Below are positions 7,999 through 16,010 of a stretch of 64,000 bases of DNA, one piece after another (the stretch's first letter is position 1; every line of letters begins with the position of its first letter). The DNA is from Candidatus Villigracilaceae bacterium (lineage in GTDB: Bacteria; Chloroflexota; Anaerolineae; Anaerolineales; Villigracilaceae): positions 1-64,000 of the forward strand of contig JAPKMP010000001.1 in the NCBI GenBank assembly GCA_026645935.1. Direction: 5' to 3'. The notes beneath the pieces are model-generated. The model did not search any database. It saw nothing but the letters and a program-made list of their open reading frames with translations, and was not told the DNA's origin. The translations under genes and the position numbers were made by a program.

Positions 7999-8039
7999 TC
8001 CGTCACCAGTGAGCAAGTTTGCTTGGAAGGAGCAAAGAC

Positions 8040-9788
8040 ATGCCAGTACAAGAAATCAAGCTCGACGCAATCCATAACAACCCCTACCAGAAGCGTCATC
8101 ACTATAACGACATTCCCGACCTCGCCCGCACGATCGCAACGGACGGCTTGCAGCAGATACCGAAGGCGAGATCCAACGGCGCCGGAGTCCAGTTGAAGTT
8201 CGGTCATCGGCGCTGCCAGGCATTCCGCTGGCTGGCGGAAAACTGGAAGAAGGAAGGCTTGCCCGAGCGCTACCAGGGCTACACGGTCATGCCGCTCGAC
8301 ATCGAGGACCTGAGCGACGAGCAGATGTTCCGCGGCGCGACGATCGAGAACCATCAGCGCAAAGACCTCAGCCCGATCGAGCGCATGGAGGAGATGAAAG
8401 CCTGGGTCGAGTTCGGCTACACCAGCAAGCAGATCGCCGAAATGTACCCGGGCATGAGCGATGCGACCGTGCGCGGACTGCTGTATTTCGACAAGTTGAC
8501 GCCCGAGGCGAAGGAAGCGCTGCACCAGGGCGAGATCACCCAGGGGACGGCGCGAGCCGTGCTCTCCCTCCAAAGAGTGGCGCCGCCGCAAATCGTCATC
8601 GAAGCGTTGAAGGAGATCAAGGAAGAGGAGCAGGATGCCGTGAATACCCGGTGGGGCGGCAAGCGCCTCCCGGAAGAGGTGGTCAAAGACAAATTGGAGG
8701 AACAGCGGAACGTAAAAAGCCTGTGGTATGACATGCGCGGCGGGAAGCCGCGGGCATGCAGCAACGACGGCTGGGCGCTGGACATGAAGAACTTTCCGAA
8801 CAAACTGCTGCCGAAGTTGACCGTCGAAGAAGCGATGGAAGCCAGTTTGGACGGGCAGGACGGCGAGTTCAAGAAGCGCGTCGCGGCTTACCTTGAAAAC
8901 GGTTCCACGGCCGGCATGACCGAGAGCGACATCCAATTCATCGAACACCTGACGAATCCGCCCGCCTGCACAGCCTGCCCGTTCTACACCAAACTGGGCA
9001 GCGAGCATTACTGCGGGATGAACGTCTGCTATTCGCGCAAGGAACGCGCTTGGGCGCGGCAGAAACTGCACAATGCCAGCAAGACTCTCGGCATCGCGTT
9101 GTACGATCCCGAAGCCGACGGCGACCTGTTGATCTTCGAGGATAAATGGCATAACGAGCAGCACGCGAAACTCTTCAACGCGAAGGGCAAAGACCTGCGC
9201 CTGGCGTTCATGGAGGACGCGGACCGCAAGCGTGCCCAGGGCGGGTATGAAGGAGTTCCGAGCGGGGCGGTGGTGGGCGTCGTCGGCGAGACGTTGAAGA
9301 AACTGTTGAAAGAAAAAGTGGAAAAGCGCGAAGCTAAAAAAGAGGATACAAGCGCGGTCGTCGAGGAGATGAAGGAGGAAAAGGCGGAAGCGCTCCTGGC
9401 AGAGGCGGCGCTGTACGTCCAAACGCTTTTTGGAAACTTCAACGACACGGCGATGAAGAGCCTGGCGGAAGCGCCGAATTACGGCTGGGGATCGGATGAC
9501 ACGCCGTTCGACGAACCGAAAGCGGGGGCAAGCGACAAGGAATGGGCGGGGTTCCTGCGCCGCGAGTACGCCTTCCGAATGCTGGACCGATGCGACGATA
9601 TCCCCGACACGTACGACGTGAAGAGCCTGCGTGAGTATGCGGACGCCATCGTCAAGGCTGTCAAAGGCTGGGGCGTGAAGGTCCCGGCGGCGTTCCTCAA
9701 GACGGCGGATGGTTTCGATGCGGAGCTCGCGGCTGTTGCGGCGGAAACGAAAGCCCAGGCGAAGGCGGGGAAGGGGAAGAGCAAATGA
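8040..9788 (+). CDS. ParB/RepB/Spo0J-like protein with zinc-type cysteine cluster
   Basis: 582 aa from the ATG at 8040 (RBS GGAAGGAG). The N-terminal ParB nuclease-like region has GHRRCQAFR (about residues 56-64) and ENHQRKDLSP, followed by the KorB/Spo0J-type HTH (YTSKQIAEMYPGMSDATV). A central cluster CTACPFY...HYCGMNVC (about 305-325) resembles a zinc or Fe-S site. The C-terminal 250 residues are charged and helical. Proteins of this kind segregate plasmids/phage-plasmids or act in phage DNA transactions. No ParA gene is beside it, so classical partition is uncertain. The stop overlaps the next start (ATGA). Confidence 0.8.
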   Translation: MPVQEIKLDAIHNNPYQKRHHYNDIPDLARTIATDGLQQIPKARSNGAGVQLKFGHRRCQAFRWLAENWKKEGLPERYQGYTVMPLDIEDLSDEQMFRGATIENHQRKDLSPIERMEEMKAWVEFGYTSKQIAEMYPGMSDATVRGLLYFDKLTPEAKEALHQGEITQGTARAVLSLQRVAPPQIVIEALKEIKEEEQDAVNTRWGGKRLPEEVVKDKLEEQRNVKSLWYDMRGGKPRACSNDGWALDMKNFPNKLLPKLTVEEAMEASLDGQDGEFKKRVAAYLENGSTAGMTESDIQFIEHLTNPPACTACPFYTKLGSEHYCGMNVCYSRKERAWARQKLHNASKTLGIALYDPEADGDLLIFEDKWHNEQHAKLFNAKGKDLRLAFMEDADRKRAQGGYEGVPSGAVVGVVGETLKKLLKEKVEKREAKKEDTSAVVEEMKEEKAEALLAEAALYVQTLFGNFNDTAMKSLAEAPNYGWGSDDTPFDEPKAGASDKEWAGFLRREYAFRMLDRCDDIPDTYDVKSLREYADAIVKAVKGWGVKVPAAFLKTADGFDAELAAVAAETKAQAKAGKGKSK

Positions 9789-10051
9789 AAGCACACTGCG
9801 CCTTCTGCGGCGGCAAAGGTCCCGACCTGGAATTCGAGGTGGTCGCCTCGCCAACCGGCGCCACCTATCGCATCCCGCCCAGTCATACGACATGCAAGAA
9901 GACCGTATTGCAAGGATCGCCGTTCCTCTCCCTTTTACTAAACGAAGGAGTCGTCCATGAACAACCCCGTGTACGAGAACCTGCTCCACGAGCTCGCCGC
10001 AGGCGAACTCACAAGAGTTCAAAGGCAAGTCTTCGAGTTATTACGCGATAA
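9785..10051 (+). CDS. Small zinc-finger-like protein with long 3' overlap
   Basis: 88 aa starting in ATGA overlap with the ParB-like gene, with an N-terminal CAFCGGKG motif and a further CKK at residues 37-39. The first 50 residues look like a real small zinc-ribbon protein; the last 30 are Arg-rich and lie over the beginning of the gene at 9957 in another frame. Either the genes truly overlap by 95 bases or this reading frame has lost its original stop by a frameshift near 9930. Confidence 0.45.
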   Translation: MKAHCAFCGGKGPDLEFEVVASPTGATYRIPPSHTTCKKTVLQGSPFLSLLLNEGVVHEQPRVREPAPRARRRRTHKSSKASLRVITR

Positions 10052-10397
10052 CCCTGACGGGCTGGACCGCTATCAGTTGGTTGGGAAGATTTACGGATAC
10101 ATCCCGGTCAGCCTCACTGGCAACACCGACGACCGCAAGATCCGCAAAGCGATCGAAGCCATGCGCAAACGGCTGTATCCGATCGTGAGTACCAGCGGCA
10201 AACCTGGGTACCGGCTCGATGTCTCCAGGGAAGCGGCTGAGAAAATGCTGGCAGAGCTCCACAGCCGGATCAGGCATATGCAGGAACAGGCAGAAGCGGT
10301 CAGCAAGTTCTGGGAGATCCCAATGCCAAAGACCTACAGACCGATACATAGAACGCACAAAGCGATTAGCGACCAGCAATTGAGGATGCAGATATGA
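9957..10397 (+). CDS. Winged-helix-like phage protein
   Basis: 146 aa. Residues 18-95 (LTRVQRQVFELLRDNPDG ... GKPGYRLDV) have the pattern of a winged helix: a first helix, a turn and recognition helix around RKIRKAIEAMRKRL, and a beta wing with GKPGY. The C-terminus is a coiled-coil-like helix. It is probably a small DNA-binding regulator of the early operon. Overlaps the next gene by 4 bases. Confidence 0.55.
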   Translation: MNNPVYENLLHELAAGELTRVQRQVFELLRDNPDGLDRYQLVGKIYGYIPVSLTGNTDDRKIRKAIEAMRKRLYPIVSTSGKPGYRLDVSREAAEKMLAELHSRIRHMQEQAEAVSKFWEIPMPKTYRPIHRTHKAISDQQLRMQI

Positions 10398-10780
10398 AAA
10401 CACCCGTATGCTCCCGCTGCAAACGCCCGCTGAGTGACCCGTACAGCATCGCGGTCGGGATGGGACCCGAGTGCCGGGGCGGGGCGGCGAAGAGTGGCGT
10501 GAAATTCCCGAAGGCGCGTTGGCGCGTCTCGCGGGGCAGGGTTGTCTTCGACGGTTTGGAGAAAGCAGGGCCGTTGACAGTCAACACAGAAGGCGGAAGG
10601 CAGAAAGCAGAAAGAGCGGCGGACGAGAAGCGCGAGATCGTCCTGCGCGTCAAGCGCGGCGGCAGAAAACCGAACGAGGCGGTCGGTCTTTTGATGGATT
10701 ACATGCGCGAGAAGGATTCGCCGATGCCACGTTCGTGGTGCGAAGAGTTTGTCCAGAAAGTCTGGAAGGAGGAAGCATGA
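10394..10780 (+). CDS. DUF6011-like zinc protein
   Basis: 128 aa. The N-terminal motif CSRCKRPLSDPYSIAVGMGPEC (two Cys pairs, residues 6-27) matches the short phage/actinomycete zinc motif known as DUF6011, usually found with single-strand-binding or helicase-type proteins. The middle contains dispersed-repeat-like sequence (NTEGGRQKAERAADEK) and the C-terminus is helical. Function unknown, DNA-related by analogy. Confidence 0.6.
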   Translation: MKTPVCSRCKRPLSDPYSIAVGMGPECRGGAAKSGVKFPKARWRVSRGRVVFDGLEKAGPLTVNTEGGRQKAERAADEKREIVLRVKRGGRKPNEAVGLLMDYMREKDSPMPRSWCEEFVQKVWKEEA

Positions 10781-11076
10781 ACACCGGAATGTTATGGCAA
10801 TGCGACAGCAAGAAACCGCTGCGTGAGCGGGTGGAAGAAGCCGTGAAGTATTACCAGCGGAAATACGGAAGCGACCCGGAAGCGGCTTACGTCAACCCGA
10901 AGCTGCTGGAAGGGCATGAAATGATCGTGGACGGGATCGCTGTCAAACCGATGCGCCTGCCGATCAGCCTGCTTTGGCTGGAAGTGGCAGATGCCGCTAA
11001 AGGCATCGAGCGCAGGAGCGCAGAGTTATTGCAACAGGGAGAACAGGCTTTGACGCAGATGGAGATGAGGCTATGA
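10777..11076 (+). CDS. Small soluble early protein, unknown
   Basis: 99 aa from the ATG at 10777 (RBS AAGGAGGAAGC), in ATGA overlap with the preceding stop. It contains a mixed alpha/beta region (YYQRKYGSDPEAAYVNPKLL) and a C-terminal helix. This resembles small phage proteins of unknown role. A longer in-frame reading upstream to 10471 has no RBS and is a shadow. Confidence 0.55.
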   Translation: MNTGMLWQCDSKKPLRERVEEAVKYYQRKYGSDPEAAYVNPKLLEGHEMIVDGIAVKPMRLPISLLWLEVADAAKGIERRSAELLQQGEQALTQMEMRL

Positions 11077-11297
11077 GTGATCAGTTGCCAGTAACTAGTA
11101 ATCCCTGGTATCCGAGTGGGGCGGCGAGTTTGTTTGCCGCGATGGCGCGTGAAGACGCAGGAATGCCGGCAGAGTCGCAGGCGGTGACGATCACGTGCGC
11201 CTGGTGTCTTTCGGACGATACGGAGATGGTGGATCACGAGCATGACATCTACCAGTGCCGCAACTGCGGCGAGACATTCATCCGTTCGTCCGGTTGA
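11073..11297 (+). CDS. Small zinc-ribbon protein
   Basis: 74 aa with CAWC (residues 42-45) and CRNCGETF (about 62-69), a four-Cys zinc ribbon. The N-terminus (DQLPVTSNPW) derives from a dispersed repeat family seen elsewhere in the element. Overlaps the previous gene by 4 bases. Likely nucleic-acid binding; role unknown. Confidence 0.55.
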   Translation: MSDQLPVTSNPWYPSGAASLFAAMAREDAGMPAESQAVTITCAWCLSDDTEMVDHEHDIYQCRNCGETFIRSSG

Positions 11298-11526
11298 CCA
11301 GCCTCTCGCCTGGGTCGGTGCGGACCGCATCCTACTCGACGATACGAGTCGCTTCGGTCTGCGACGCAAGGTGATTGCCAGGAGGGGCGAGCCGATGGAC
11401 GTGGAGGTATGGCTGGAGGCTTTCAGTAGACAGTTGGCAGTGAGCAGTGAGCGTCTGCATTGCTGGCTGGTGGAGCGAGACGAGTATTGGTTTTTGTGGA
11501 TTGTTTGGAAGGAGAACGGACGATGA
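11242..11526 (+). CDS. Hypothetical protein, start uncertain
   Basis: 94 aa at most; an internal ATG at 11395 with GGAGG upstream would give only 43 aa. The section RQLAVSSERLHCWLVERDEYWFLW shows both the dispersed repeat (AVSSER) and a Trp-rich end. The stop overlaps the next start by 4 bases, which supports translation of this frame at least near its end. Confidence 0.35.
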   Translation: MTSTSAATAARHSSVRPVDQPLAWVGADRILLDDTSRFGLRRKVIARRGEPMDVEVWLEAFSRQLAVSSERLHCWLVERDEYWFLWIVWKENGR

Positions 11527-11933
11527 TTAAGAAAGAGATGCTGATATTCCTGGTTGGGCTTTGCACGATCACCGCACTGGTATTTTGGCGGGACGTCGCG
11601 GCATGGATCACCGCCATGACCCCCGGCGAAGCGGTGGATTTCATCATGACCTTCGCGCTCAAGGCGGTGGTGTTGGCGATCCTTTCCTGGCTGATGTATC
11701 ACGCGCCGGAATTCATCCGCCCGTGGTTGAAGCTGAGGCGGCAAACGTTTCGGCAGAAACAGAAGATGACACGCCGGGGATTGGGTATGCAGTCTACTGC
11801 CCCTCGCGCGCCGCGTTTGAATAAAGACCAGGCGCTATTGTGGATGGCGAATCAATTACAGCGGCAGACCAGTACCGGCACGCCGAAGCCGACCTCGGCG
11901 GGGAACGAGCCGCCGACGATCCGGTTCGAGTGA
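11523..11933 (+). CDS. Two-segment membrane protein with basic C-terminal tail
   Basis: 136 aa from ATG 11523. Two hydrophobic segments (about 6-25 and 38-60) are followed by an Arg/Lys-rich cytoplasmic tail (LKLRRQTFRQKQKMTRRG) and a flexible Pro/Thr-rich end. It precedes the coiled-coil lipoprotein and the FtsK-type ATPase, so the three may form a membrane complex. Not recognised as a known family. Confidence 0.55.
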   Translation: MIKKEMLIFLVGLCTITALVFWRDVAAWITAMTPGEAVDFIMTFALKAVVLAILSWLMYHAPEFIRPWLKLRRQTFRQKQKMTRRGLGMQSTAPRAPRLNKDQALLWMANQLQRQTSTGTPKPTSAGNEPPTIRFE

Positions 11934-11940
11934 GGACGTT

Positions 11941-12945
11941 ATGAAGAAAATCCTTATTCCGATTCTTGCCCTGATCGTGACGGCTTGCGGGAGTCCCGCG
12001 CCAACGGCGGTCCCAACCGAAACGCCGAACCCGGGCGAAATCGCCCTGCAGATGGTGCAACAGCAAATGGCGGCAGAGGCAACCCAACAGATCGTCGCCC
12101 TGCAATTCGAGGCGACGGCGCAGGTAGTGGACGCTACATCCACAGCGCAAGCATACATAACGCAGGAGGCGATCACCGCTCAGGCGCGCATGGATGCGCA
12201 GGCGACGGCAGAACAGGCGCGGCGGGATGCGCAAGCGACCCAACAGCGGATTGACGCAGAGGCAACCCAGGCGCAGGCGCGGCGGGATGCGGAAGCAACG
12301 GCTGACCAGGCGCGGCTCGACCTACAAGCTACCCAGCAGGCGGAAGCGACCTCGACGGCGTTCTTGATGACGCAGGTAGTCGAGCCGACGCATCAATACT
12401 GGACGCAACAGGCGGTCGAGCAGGACATCATCATTGCCACGAACGCTGTGGAGATTTCCAACCTGGATGTGAAGCGCCGCCAGCAGACGAATACGCTGGA
12501 TTGGGTTGTGAAATATTCGGTGATTGTCGGGATGACCGTCGGTTTATTATTTCTCGCCCGCATTTATTTCAAGGTGCGCGAGATAAAAAACTCCGACGGA
12601 GATGTGGAAATGATCATTTTCGATAACGAGAAGGCGATCCGACCCTCGTTATTGCCGAAGCCTATTTTGGAATTGGCATCAGGCGAGATGCCGGACGTGA
12701 CGGACAAGCAGGAACAGTCCGAAATTGTGCGGCGCGATCAAGGCATCCGCGCGCTGGCGGTTATGCCGGTCAACCCGACCCCACAGGGCGCGCAGGCATT
12801 CAATAATTACTTTATGCCGACCGCACCGGTAAAGCCTTATGAGATCGTGGATGGCGATACGCTTCCGGCAGGAATATTGGAAGCGGAATCGTTGAAGGCA
12901 ATCGAAAAAGATTGGAGTGACGCCAATGACAACCAGATTTCATGA
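11941..12945 (+). CDS. Lipoprotein with Ala/Gln-rich coiled coil, one transmembrane helix and cytoplasmic domain
   Basis: 334 aa. A lipobox signal (LIVTACG, Cys16) is followed by a long heptad-like region with repeated units such as ARRDAEATADQARLD and ARRDAQATQQ (about 40-135), a transmembrane helix (about 193-213) and a soluble C-terminal domain. If both the lipid anchor and the helix are used, the coiled coil forms an external loop tethered at both ends. This is unusual for a phage early gene. It overlaps the FtsK-type ATPase gene, suggesting joint function in a membrane DNA-handling complex. Confidence 0.6.
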   Translation: MKKILIPILALIVTACGSPAPTAVPTETPNPGEIALQMVQQQMAAEATQQIVALQFEATAQVVDATSTAQAYITQEAITAQARMDAQATAEQARRDAQATQQRIDAEATQAQARRDAEATADQARLDLQATQQAEATSTAFLMTQVVEPTHQYWTQQAVEQDIIIATNAVEISNLDVKRRQQTNTLDWVVKYSVIVGMTVGLLFLARIYFKVREIKNSDGDVEMIIFDNEKAIRPSLLPKPILELASGEMPDVTDKQEQSEIVRRDQGIRALAVMPVNPTPQGAQAFNNYFMPTAPVKPYEIVDGDTLPAGILEAESLKAIEKDWSDANDNQIS

Positions 12946-14224
12946 GCTCGTCGCCGAACGCACGCTGGCGCTTCTCGATGAACGCCGGGCGCGTTTATAT
13001 CCAGACCGGACGTCGTTCTATATCTGGCCGCGTTCAGATCGGACGGTGGTCATCTTCGACCCAACGGTGATCGATACGGGCAAAGTCAATGACGATTTCA
13101 TTCACCGCTTGTCCACGCGCCTTTTAGGCAGGCGGGTGGTGCGCACGAACACGCGCGGGCTTTTCCTGCAAGTTGGGTATGAGATCCCGCCGGTAAAAGC
13201 GGAGTTGGAAAGCCTGCCTCTTGACCTGAGCCGACAGTCGACGCCGTATCACCTGCCGATCGGCATGACCGATAACGGCGAGTTGTGGCGATCCATGCTG
13301 GATGCGATTTCCATCTTCGTAGTAGGGGTCAGCGGCATGGGCAAGAGCGCCATGCTCCACGCCTTCATCCAGGCATTGCTGCACGGCGGACAGACGCTGG
13401 TCTATGCCTGGGATGGCAAGGACAATGCCGAGTATCTGCGCTATGTCGGACGCGAGAATTTCACTCTGTTTTCGATGGGCGGCTTGCAGAGCGGATTGAA
13501 GTCGCTGCAAGCGATCATGCAGGAACGCTGGCGTATTTTGGCGCGGAGCGGGCATCCGAACATCGTCGCGTACAACCAGACTGCCACAGAGCCGATGCTG
13601 CCGATTGCGCTCGTCATCGATGAAGTTGCCGAGGTTGACGACCAGGAGGCATTGATGCGGCACGTGAAAGTGAACCGCGCGGCGGGATTATTCCCGATCT
13701 TTGCCACGAATGACCCGACCAAGAGTTCTGTGATCGCAAAGAGCAACCTGCAAACGAGGATTTCCATGCCGGTTGTTTCTGCGGCGGATAGTGTGACGGG
13801 TCTCGGCAGGACCGGCGCGCAGAATCTGCCGAAGAAACCGGGGCGCGGGCTGATCCAGGTCGAGGGGCGTTTGGTGGAATTCCAGGCGTTCCATGTGGAC
13901 TATCCCATGCCGACAGAAGACGGGTTGAAGTGGCTTGAGATGCATGTGACAGAGAGTGGCACTGAGCCGCCGACGCCGGAGAGTCTTCCAGCGGCGACAC
14001 AACCGATAGATGCGGTCGCGCAGATGGCGGAAGGCATCCGTGGACGATGGACGCCGGAGATGCGTCAGGCGGATGTGGCGCGGCTGTTGGGCTTCCCTCA
14101 AACGGGTGGGGCGTATGGAGCCAAGACCAAGGCGGTCATGGCTTATCTCATTACTACTACTACTACTACTACTACTACTCAAAACAGCCCAGAAAACGGC
14201 GTTTTTGAGGCGATTCCGGCGTAG
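12926..14224 (+). CDS. FtsK/SpoIIIE-type DNA translocase ATPase
   Basis: 432 aa from ATG 12926. Walker A GVSGMGKS (about 134-141), the FtsK-like segment MQERWRILARSG...IVAYNQ, Walker B ALVIDEVAE, then ATNDPTKSSV and RI-SMPVVSAADSVTGLG match the FtsK/SpoIIIE/TraB core. There are no membrane segments and no gamma domain; the N-terminal 110 residues are a separate alpha/beta domain. Likely role: pumping DNA, as in actinomycete conjugative elements or segregation, inferred from family. A run of nine ACT codons gives poly-Thr near the C-terminus. Overlaps the lipoprotein gene by 20 bases. Confidence 0.8.
   Translation: MTTRFHELVAERTLALLDERRARLYPDRTSFYIWPRSDRTVVIFDPTVIDTGKVNDDFIHRLSTRLLGRRVVRTNTRGLFLQVGYEIPPVKAELESLPLDLSRQSTPYHLPIGMTDNGELWRSMLDAISIFVVGVSGMGKSAMLHAFIQALLHGGQTLVYAWDGKDNAEYLRYVGRENFTLFSMGGLQSGLKSLQAIMQERWRILARSGHPNIVAYNQTATEPMLPIALVIDEVAEVDDQEALMRHVKVNRAAGLFPIFATNDPTKSSVIAKSNLQTRISMPVVSAADSVTGLGRTGAQNLPKKPGRGLIQVEGRLVEFQAFHVDYPMPTEDGLKWLEMHVTESGTEPPTPESLPAATQPIDAVAQMAEGIRGRWTPEMRQADVARLLGFPQTGGAYGAKTKAVMAYLITTTTTTTTTQNSPENGVFEAIPA
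14152..14178. repeat. (TAC)9 microsatellite in the ATPase gene
   Basis: Nine perfect TAC units encode nine threonines. Forty bases downstream TAGTAGAGGGGTAGTAGTAG (14221-14240), around and after the stop codon, is complementary to it and could pair. Copy-number change would alter the poly-Thr length without breaking the frame. Confidence 0.8.
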
Positions 14225-14263
14225 TAGAGGGGTAGTAGTAGCAGATTTTGGAGGATTTGCCAC

Positions 14264-14500
14264 ATGAACGTCAGTGAGTTTACCAGGCTCGTGAAGGAGA
14301 TGCGGGAGGCGCAGAAGGCATGGTTCAAGAACCGGTTGCGCGGCGACCTGATCCGGTCGAAGGATTTGGAGCGGCGCGTGGACAAGGCGCTTGCGGATGG
14401 GATCGTGTTCGATCTCGATATTGTGAGTTCGGTCGAACCCGGTCAACTTGACTTATTCGATGGTGCGCGGCGTAATGATGGCGAAGGAGAATCGGCATGA
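14264..14500 (+). CDS. Small charged helical protein
   Basis: 78 aa, mostly helical with alternating charges (LVKEMREAQKAW; SKDLERRVDKAL) and an acidic C-terminus with a QLDLFD motif. QLDLF is close to the sliding-clamp binding motif (Qxx[L]xLF), so interaction with the host beta clamp is possible. Overlaps the next gene by 4 bases. Confidence 0.5.
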   Translation: MNVSEFTRLVKEMREAQKAWFKNRLRGDLIRSKDLERRVDKALADGIVFDLDIVSSVEPGQLDLFDGARRNDGEGESA

Positions 14501-15252
14501 TCAAGAAACTGCTTGAAGCGTTGAAGAAAATCACGGTCGAGAAAACTCTGCTTGCGCTGGCGGCTGGTTTTGCGGCATATAACTTCGGTCTGGCTGGCGG
14601 GTATATGGAACATGGCGAGGGCGGGTATTTCAGCCCTGGCGGGTTGATCGCCGGTGTTGTCGTCAACGTGACGCTGGCAATTGCGGCAAGCCGGATCGGG
14701 TCCCTGAAAGGCGCGGCGCGGACGCGGCAGGCATCGGCTGCGTTTTACGGGATGCTGCTGATTTCGCCCCTGCTGGTCGCTCCTGTCATTTTTTACAGCC
14801 TGCCGGATACATTCCTGGGCGTGTGGTGGCTGAGGGCATTGTGGGCGGTGTGTTGGGCAGGCGTGGCGGACATCGCCATCGTTTTGGCTGGCGCAGTCAC
14901 CGGCAGGGGCTTGATTAGCCTTGCCGAAGACAAGCCGCAGTCGGGCGCACAGTCCGGCGCAGGTGCGGATGGGGGTGCGGCGAGTGCGGGCGCAGTGCGG
15001 AAGGGAGTGCGCCGCAGTGCGGACGCAGTGCGCGAGGAGTGCGGCGCACTTTCGGCGCAGTACGCCTGCACTGCGGCGGAGTGCGGTTGGAGTCCGTCCG
15101 TAGATGCGCTGGAGGAGAGCGCACGCGCGGGGAAGAGTGCGCGATCTGCGGCGGCGAGCGCGAAGGCGGGTCACATGAAGAACAAGCATCCGAAGCCGAT
15201 TGCGATTGACCAGAGCCTGCTCCTACCGGCAAAGAAGGACGGTGAGAGGTGA
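14497..15252 (+). CDS. Membrane protein with low-complexity Ala/Ser/Arg tail
   Basis: 251 aa. Four hydrophobic stretches lie in the first 150 residues (about 17-36, 48-65, 82-102, 108-140); the rest is a low-complexity region encoded by repeated GTGCGG/GCGCAG units that includes four Cys. It is not a recognised family. The C-terminal repeat region may have expanded by slippage. GTGA overlap couples it to the replication initiator gene that follows. Confidence 0.5.
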   Translation: MIKKLLEALKKITVEKTLLALAAGFAAYNFGLAGGYMEHGEGGYFSPGGLIAGVVVNVTLAIAASRIGSLKGAARTRQASAAFYGMLLISPLLVAPVIFYSLPDTFLGVWWLRALWAVCWAGVADIAIVLAGAVTGRGLISLAEDKPQSGAQSGAGADGGAASAGAVRKGVRRSADAVREECGALSAQYACTAAECGWSPSVDALEESARAGKSARSAAASAKAGHMKNKHPKPIAIDQSLLLPAKKDGER

Positions 15253-16010
15253 GCGACGAGCAGGTCATCAGCGACCCATCCGACTTGAAGAAGTATCGAA
15301 CCGAGTTGCCGAACCTATACGACGACGCCGAGTTGGACGTTTACGAGCACCGACTGCTATGTCATTACAAGCGTGTCGGCGAATGCACAGAAGGACTTGA
15401 AACAACCGCCCAAAAGTGCCGCATGAGCGAAGGCAAGGTCAGCGAGGCGAGGCAGACCCTGGCTGAAAATGGCTGGATCACGCTTCAAAAAGTTCCGATG
15501 GACAAAGGCAGATACCGCTTCATTGTGCGGGTTGTGGATCGCTGGATCGAGAATTTCGCCAAGTACAGCGGGTTTTCTGCTGAGCAGATCGCCGGTCAAC
15601 TCAAAAAAGCCAGTCCCTCACCACATGAGGGTAGTCCCTCACCACGTGAGGGGAAGAAAGAACCAATTAAGAATTTAAGAGATGAGAGATTCGCGCGTAT
15701 CTGCAAAGAATTGGAAACTGTGACAGGCGGCGGTCTGAACCCGCTGACGGCAGATCTGGTCAACACCTGGCTCGAGAAACATCCTGACGAATGGATACTC
15801 AAAGCCATCGAGCTTGCCAAAGCAAAGAACGCACGATCCGTAAAATATGTCGACAGCATCCTGATCGGATGGGAGGCGAACGGATATCCACTCAGCAGGG
15901 AAGACCAGGTGAAGAATGCGAAAAAGCCGGCAGCCAAGAAATCAGGCAAATCGCAAGATGACAAAATAGAGGCAATCTTGCGTGGAGTAAAGGCGGCATC
16001 CAATGGCTAG
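15249..16010 (+). CDS. Phage replication initiator: helix-turn-helix plus DnaD-like domain
   Basis: 253 aa, GTG start in overlap with the previous stop. Residues about 30-85 form a MarR/RepA-like winged HTH (CRMSEGKVSEARQTLAENGWI). A linker SPSPHEGSPSPREG (about 122-135) is encoded by two palindromic iterons. The C-terminal half (FARICKELETVTGGGLNP...KYVDSILIGWEANG) is a DnaD/DnaB_2-type domain that recruits helicase-loading factors. This corresponds to the O-type initiator position of lambdoid phages, with the loader gene next. Confidence 0.78.
   Translation: MSDEQVISDPSDLKKYRTELPNLYDDAELDVYEHRLLCHYKRVGECTEGLETTAQKCRMSEGKVSEARQTLAENGWITLQKVPMDKGRYRFIVRVVDRWIENFAKYSGFSAEQIAGQLKKASPSPHEGSPSPREGKKEPIKNLRDERFARICKELETVTGGGLNPLTADLVNTWLEKHPDEWILKAIELAKAKNARSVKYVDSILIGWEANGYPLSREDQVKNAKKPAAKKSGKSQDDKIEAILRGVKAASNG
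15612..15690. other. Candidate phage replication origin inside the initiator gene
   Basis: Two 20-bp direct repeats AGTCCCTCACCACRTGAGGG (15612-15631, 15633-15652), spaced 21 bases and each an inverted repeat (CCCTCA/TGAGGG), are followed at once by a purine/AT-rich stretch (about 15653-15690). Iterons in the linker of the initiator gene beside an AT-rich segment is the layout of the lambda origin. Confidence 0.6.

Noticed and set aside
7770-10028. A 752-codon open frame on the minus strand
   Set aside because: It is antisense to the ParB-like gene, has no RBS or plausible protein pattern, and comes from the high-GC codon bias of the plus-strand gene.
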